Assembly (NCBI GenBank): GCA_030537495.1
Contig: JAUNMH010000001.1
Coordinates: 162,096-226,095 of the forward strand
Length of the DNA: 64,000 nucleotides
Direction: 5' to 3'
Origin: Clostridia bacterium
GTDB lineage: Bacteria > Bacillota > Clostridia > Peptostreptococcales > Anaerovoracaceae
How positions within the stretch are numbered: the first letter of the stretch is position 1; every line of letters begins with the position of its first letter. Below the pieces are notes generated by a model. The model saw only the letters and a list, made by a program, of their open reading frames with translations, made no database searches and was not told where the DNA came from. This document shows, piece after piece, positions 61,936 to 64,000 of the stretch. A program made the position numbers and the translations under genes.

Positions 61936-62304
61936 ATGGAAACAAAGAAAAATGAGGTCATCGAACGTTATGTCAAAAGAATCCGAGAAGAGATTTATAA
62001 TCTTTCGCCAGCTGAAGACTTTATTGAATCATTGAAGCAAGATCTATATGAATTTCAAGAAAGTAATCCAGAGCTCACAGAAGAAGATTTAGAGTCAGAG
62101 TTTGGATCCCCCGAGGAAATCGCAAAAGATTTTCTTGAGGGGAGAAACGAAGTGCAGCCAAAAGAAATTGCAAAATCTAAAAGAAGAAGAAATATTATTA
62201 TAGCAGTGTTAATAGTAGCATTACTTGGACTGGGAGCTGTTCTTGCCGACACCTTATCACATCGGCAAGTTATGGCAACGGACGTTATTGTTATACATGA
62301 TTAG
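61936..62304 (+). CDS. HAAS-domain small membrane protein
   Basis: 122 residues. The N-terminal helical HAAS/DUF1700-like domain (VIERYVKRIREEIYNLSPAEDFIESLKQDLYEF, EEDLESEFGSPEEIAKDFLEG) is followed by a basic stretch KSKRRRN and one transmembrane helix IIIAVLIVALLGLGAVLAD. Such proteins accompany PadR regulators and may sense or relay an envelope signal. TAATGGAGGAGCAACGTA is a very strong binding site. Confidence 0.85.
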   Translation: METKKNEVIERYVKRIREEIYNLSPAEDFIESLKQDLYEFQESNPELTEEDLESEFGSPEEIAKDFLEGRNEVQPKEIAKSKRRRNIIIAVLIVALLGLGAVLADTLSHRQVMATDVIVIHD

Positions 62305-62335
62305 TATGTTTTAGAATGAAAACATGGAGGTAAAA

Positions 62336-62821
62336 ATGAACTTCAGATTAAACCATAGATTAATAGTTTGCGCTGCAATTGTGGCACTTATTTTCTCAAT
62401 GATAGTCCCTGTTTATGCGGATACTTCACTGCCTAATAATACTACCTATGAGACTTTAACCTTTGACGACGGTTCATACGTTAGAATTAAGACAACTGAA
62501 CATCAAACCAGCATTTCGTTGCTTGGAACCACAAAATCCAAAAGTGCAAGTCGTTCTTATACATATTACGAGTCAAATAATACAAAAGCTTGGGATTTTA
62601 CTATAACTGGAACTTTTGAATACGATGGAAGTAAAGCAAAAGCTACTGCAGTGTCAACTGACTATAATATCTATGTTTCTAGCTGGAAATTAGTTTCACG
62701 GGACGCATCCAAAAATGGCGCTTCTGTTTCGGCAACAGGCAAATTTAAATGTAACTTGCTATCTAAATCAGCAACAATCGGATTAAAATGCTCTGCGAAT
62801 GGAACCATCTCATCGTTATAA
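62336..62821 (+). CDS. Secreted protein, 161 aa
   Basis: MNFRLNHRLIVCAAIVALIF signal peptide with cleavage near VYAD. Mature part ~130 residues, beta-rich and Ser/Thr/Lys-rich: KSKSASRSYTYYESNN, TGTFEYDGSKAKATAVS, SWKLVSRDASKNGAS. No known domain; small exoproteins of this style are frequent in Clostridia. ATGGAGGTAAAA precedes the ATG, so the ORF start at 62324 is too long. Third gene of the padR operon. Confidence 0.75.
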   Translation: MNFRLNHRLIVCAAIVALIFSMIVPVYADTSLPNNTTYETLTFDDGSYVRIKTTEHQTSISLLGTTKSKSASRSYTYYESNNTKAWDFTITGTFEYDGSKAKATAVSTDYNIYVSSWKLVSRDASKNGASVSATGKFKCNLLSKSATIGLKCSANGTISSL

Positions 62822-62855
62822 GCTTCTATTTATAGAGTTTTTTCCATTTACTTGC

Positions 62856-62883
62856 TTGAATAATTCATTAGATATGTTATAAT
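62856..62883 (+). promoter_or_regulatory. Promoter of the purF-like gene
   Basis: TTGAAT (62856-62861), 16-base spacer, perfect TATAAT (62878-62883). A GCAGG/CCTGC hairpin follows at 62904-62923 in the leader; no recognised riboswitch consensus. Confidence 0.7.
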
Positions 62884-62957
62884 ATTTTTTTAATGTTATA
62901 GAGGCAGGTCAATAAGCGCCTGCGTATTCTGATGAATAGGAAAGGAATGATAGAATT

Positions 62958-64000
62958 ATGGGTGGTGTATTCGGTGTAGTTTCAAAGTCTGATTGTGTCA
63001 TGGACATTTTCTTTGGTACAGATTATCATTCTCACTTAGGTACTAAGAGAGGCGGAATGTGTATTCTTGAAAAGGATGGTTTTAACAGAGCGATACATAA
63101 TATTGAAAATAATCCTTTTAGAAGTAAATTTGAACCTGAGATTGAGACTATGGAAGGGCACGCTGGAATTGGAGCAATCAGTGATGGCGATCCGCAGCCT
63201 TTAACTGTAAGAAGTACACATGGCAATTTTGCCTTAACTACTGTTGGTAGAATCAACAATAAGCAGGCTCTTGTCGATGAAATTATTCATAGAACAGGTG
63301 CTCAGTTTATGACTATGAGTAAGGGCAATATCAATAATACTGAATTAGTTGCTGCACTTATTTCAACAGGTAAGGACTTGGTTGACGGAATCAAAATTGC
63401 GCAGGATAAAATAGATGGATCTTGCACTATGTTGGTTTTGACCGAGGACGGTATGTATGCAGCGAGAGACAAGCACGGCAGAACACCACTGATTATTGGC
63501 CGAAATGAGCACGGAAAATGTGCAGCCAGTGAATCATTCGCTTTCATTAATATAGGGTACGAGTTTGAGAGAGAGCTGGGCCCAGGAGAAATCACTTTTA
63601 TTACGGCTGAGGATGACAAGATTGTCGTTGAGCCACAACCACGTGAAAATATGAGGGTTTGTACCTTCTTGTGGTCATACTTTGGATATACACCGTCGAT
63701 TTACGAGGGAAAGAACGTTGAGGTTATGAGAAACCGCAACGGTGCAAGTATGGCGAGACAGGACGGAAAGATGAATGTGGACTATGTTGCAGGCGTTCCT
63801 GACAGCGGTGTTGCTCATGCGCTTGGTTATGCCAGCGAGTCTAAGATTCCGTACGCAAGACCTTTGATTAAATATACGCCGACATGGCCAAGAAGCTTCA
63901 TGCCTCAGAACCAGAAGGCTAGAAATGTAATTGCTAAGATGAAGCTTATTCCTGTATTTAAGCTTATTAAGGATAAGAAGTTTGTCTTAGTTGACGACTC
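62958..64000 (+). CDS. purF: Amidophosphoribosyltransferase-like protein (PurF type), partial, no N-terminal Cys
   Basis: At least 347 residues, running off the right edge. Starts MGGVFGVVSKSDCVMDIFFG, then YHSHLGTKRGGM. A class II glutamine amidotransferase domain covers about 1-230 and the phosphoribosyltransferase domain begins near 255 (VAGVPDSGVAHALGYA, KKFVLVDDS as the PRPP motif start). Canonical PurF has Cys at mature position 1 (CGVFGI); here it is Gly. This subtype is known in Clostridia and Bacteroidetes, where it is annotated PurF. It may use ammonia or a different nucleophile. AAAGGAATGATAGAATT precedes the ATG. Confidence 0.85.
   Translation, partial: MGGVFGVVSKSDCVMDIFFGTDYHSHLGTKRGGMCILEKDGFNRAIHNIENNPFRSKFEPEIETMEGHAGIGAISDGDPQPLTVRSTHGNFALTTVGRINNKQALVDEIIHRTGAQFMTMSKGNINNTELVAALISTGKDLVDGIKIAQDKIDGSCTMLVLTEDGMYAARDKHGRTPLIIGRNEHGKCAASESFAFINIGYEFERELGPGEITFITAEDDKIVVEPQPRENMRVCTFLWSYFGYTPSIYEGKNVEVMRNRNGASMARQDGKMNVDYVAGVPDSGVAHALGYASESKIPYARPLIKYTPTWPRSFMPQNQKARNVIAKMKLIPVFKLIKDKKFVLVDD

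Noticed and set aside
62904..62923. Purine-type riboswitch upstream of purF
   Set aside because: Only one 5-bp hairpin is present; the three-way-junction core of a purine riboswitch is not there.

Overview
The window reads as a chromosome segment of a low-to-moderate GC Gram-positive anaerobe of the class Clostridia. The evidence is the Clostridia-type block tuf / tRNA-Thr / sigH / rlmB / mrnC / cysS / cysE / proS / ispDF / PIN-TRAM / CarD / radA, a 3-hydroxybutyryl-CoA dehydrogenase, an electron-transfer PyrK/PyrD pair with a separate PyrI, AGGAGG-type ribosome binding sites, an Agr-type quorum system and DUF1846/DUF1934 proteins. The genus cannot be fixed from the sequence alone; a relative of Eubacteriales Family XIII is a guess. 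TAA is the commonest stop and TGA also works as a stop.

Layout. 1-12.4 kb: a long leftward housekeeping block. 12.6-24.3 kb: an OmpR-type two-component system, radA, RF3 (prfC), a DMT permease interrupted by an in-frame TGA, an EF-G-like GTPase, a predicted ADP-ribosyltransferase-fold (DUF3990-type) protein with its partner, a 575 bp gene-free stretch with inverted repeats, and hbd. 24.3-31.4 kb: a CLC antiporter, DUF1846, a 33-residue membrane peptide, DUF1934, ddl, hslO and htrA. 31.5-39.9 kb: an agr-like locus (LytTR regulator, histidine kinase, a short AgrD of 50 residues, AgrB) whose downstream genes encode a secreted protein, a lipoprotein and an ABC exporter. 40-45.9 kb: gntR, ispE, an Ig-like membrane protein, tadA, a YfcC-type carrier and an M20 peptidase. 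46-52.9 kb: the rightward operon pyrC-K-D-F-E-B-I followed by a decayed SulP transporter. 53-61.3 kb: a leftward accessory island of small membrane proteins, secreted proteins, a lipoprotein and many truncated copies of the same genes. 61.5-62.8 kb: a PadR / HAAS / secreted-protein operon. 62.96 kb to the end: a PurF-type protein lacking the usual N-terminal cysteine.

Main result. The agr locus and the 53-61 kb island appear to be one regulon. Three leftward promoters (about 37.75, 60.6 and 61.28 kb) carry the same tandem LytTR-type repeat with a 20 bp period at exactly the same distance from the -10 hexamer. One lies in front of agrD/agrB and the other two lie in the island, where two full-length secreted paralogues (381 and 349 aa, sharing TTHP and NGGKNSGY motifs) are each followed at once by a small two-helix membrane protein. 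Conserved 48-nt leaders with a TTGTCC/GGACAA stem, repeated intercistronic motifs and at least five gene relics show that this island grew by repeated duplication and decay. My inference is a quorum-controlled array of secreted effector and small membrane partner (possibly immunity) pairs.
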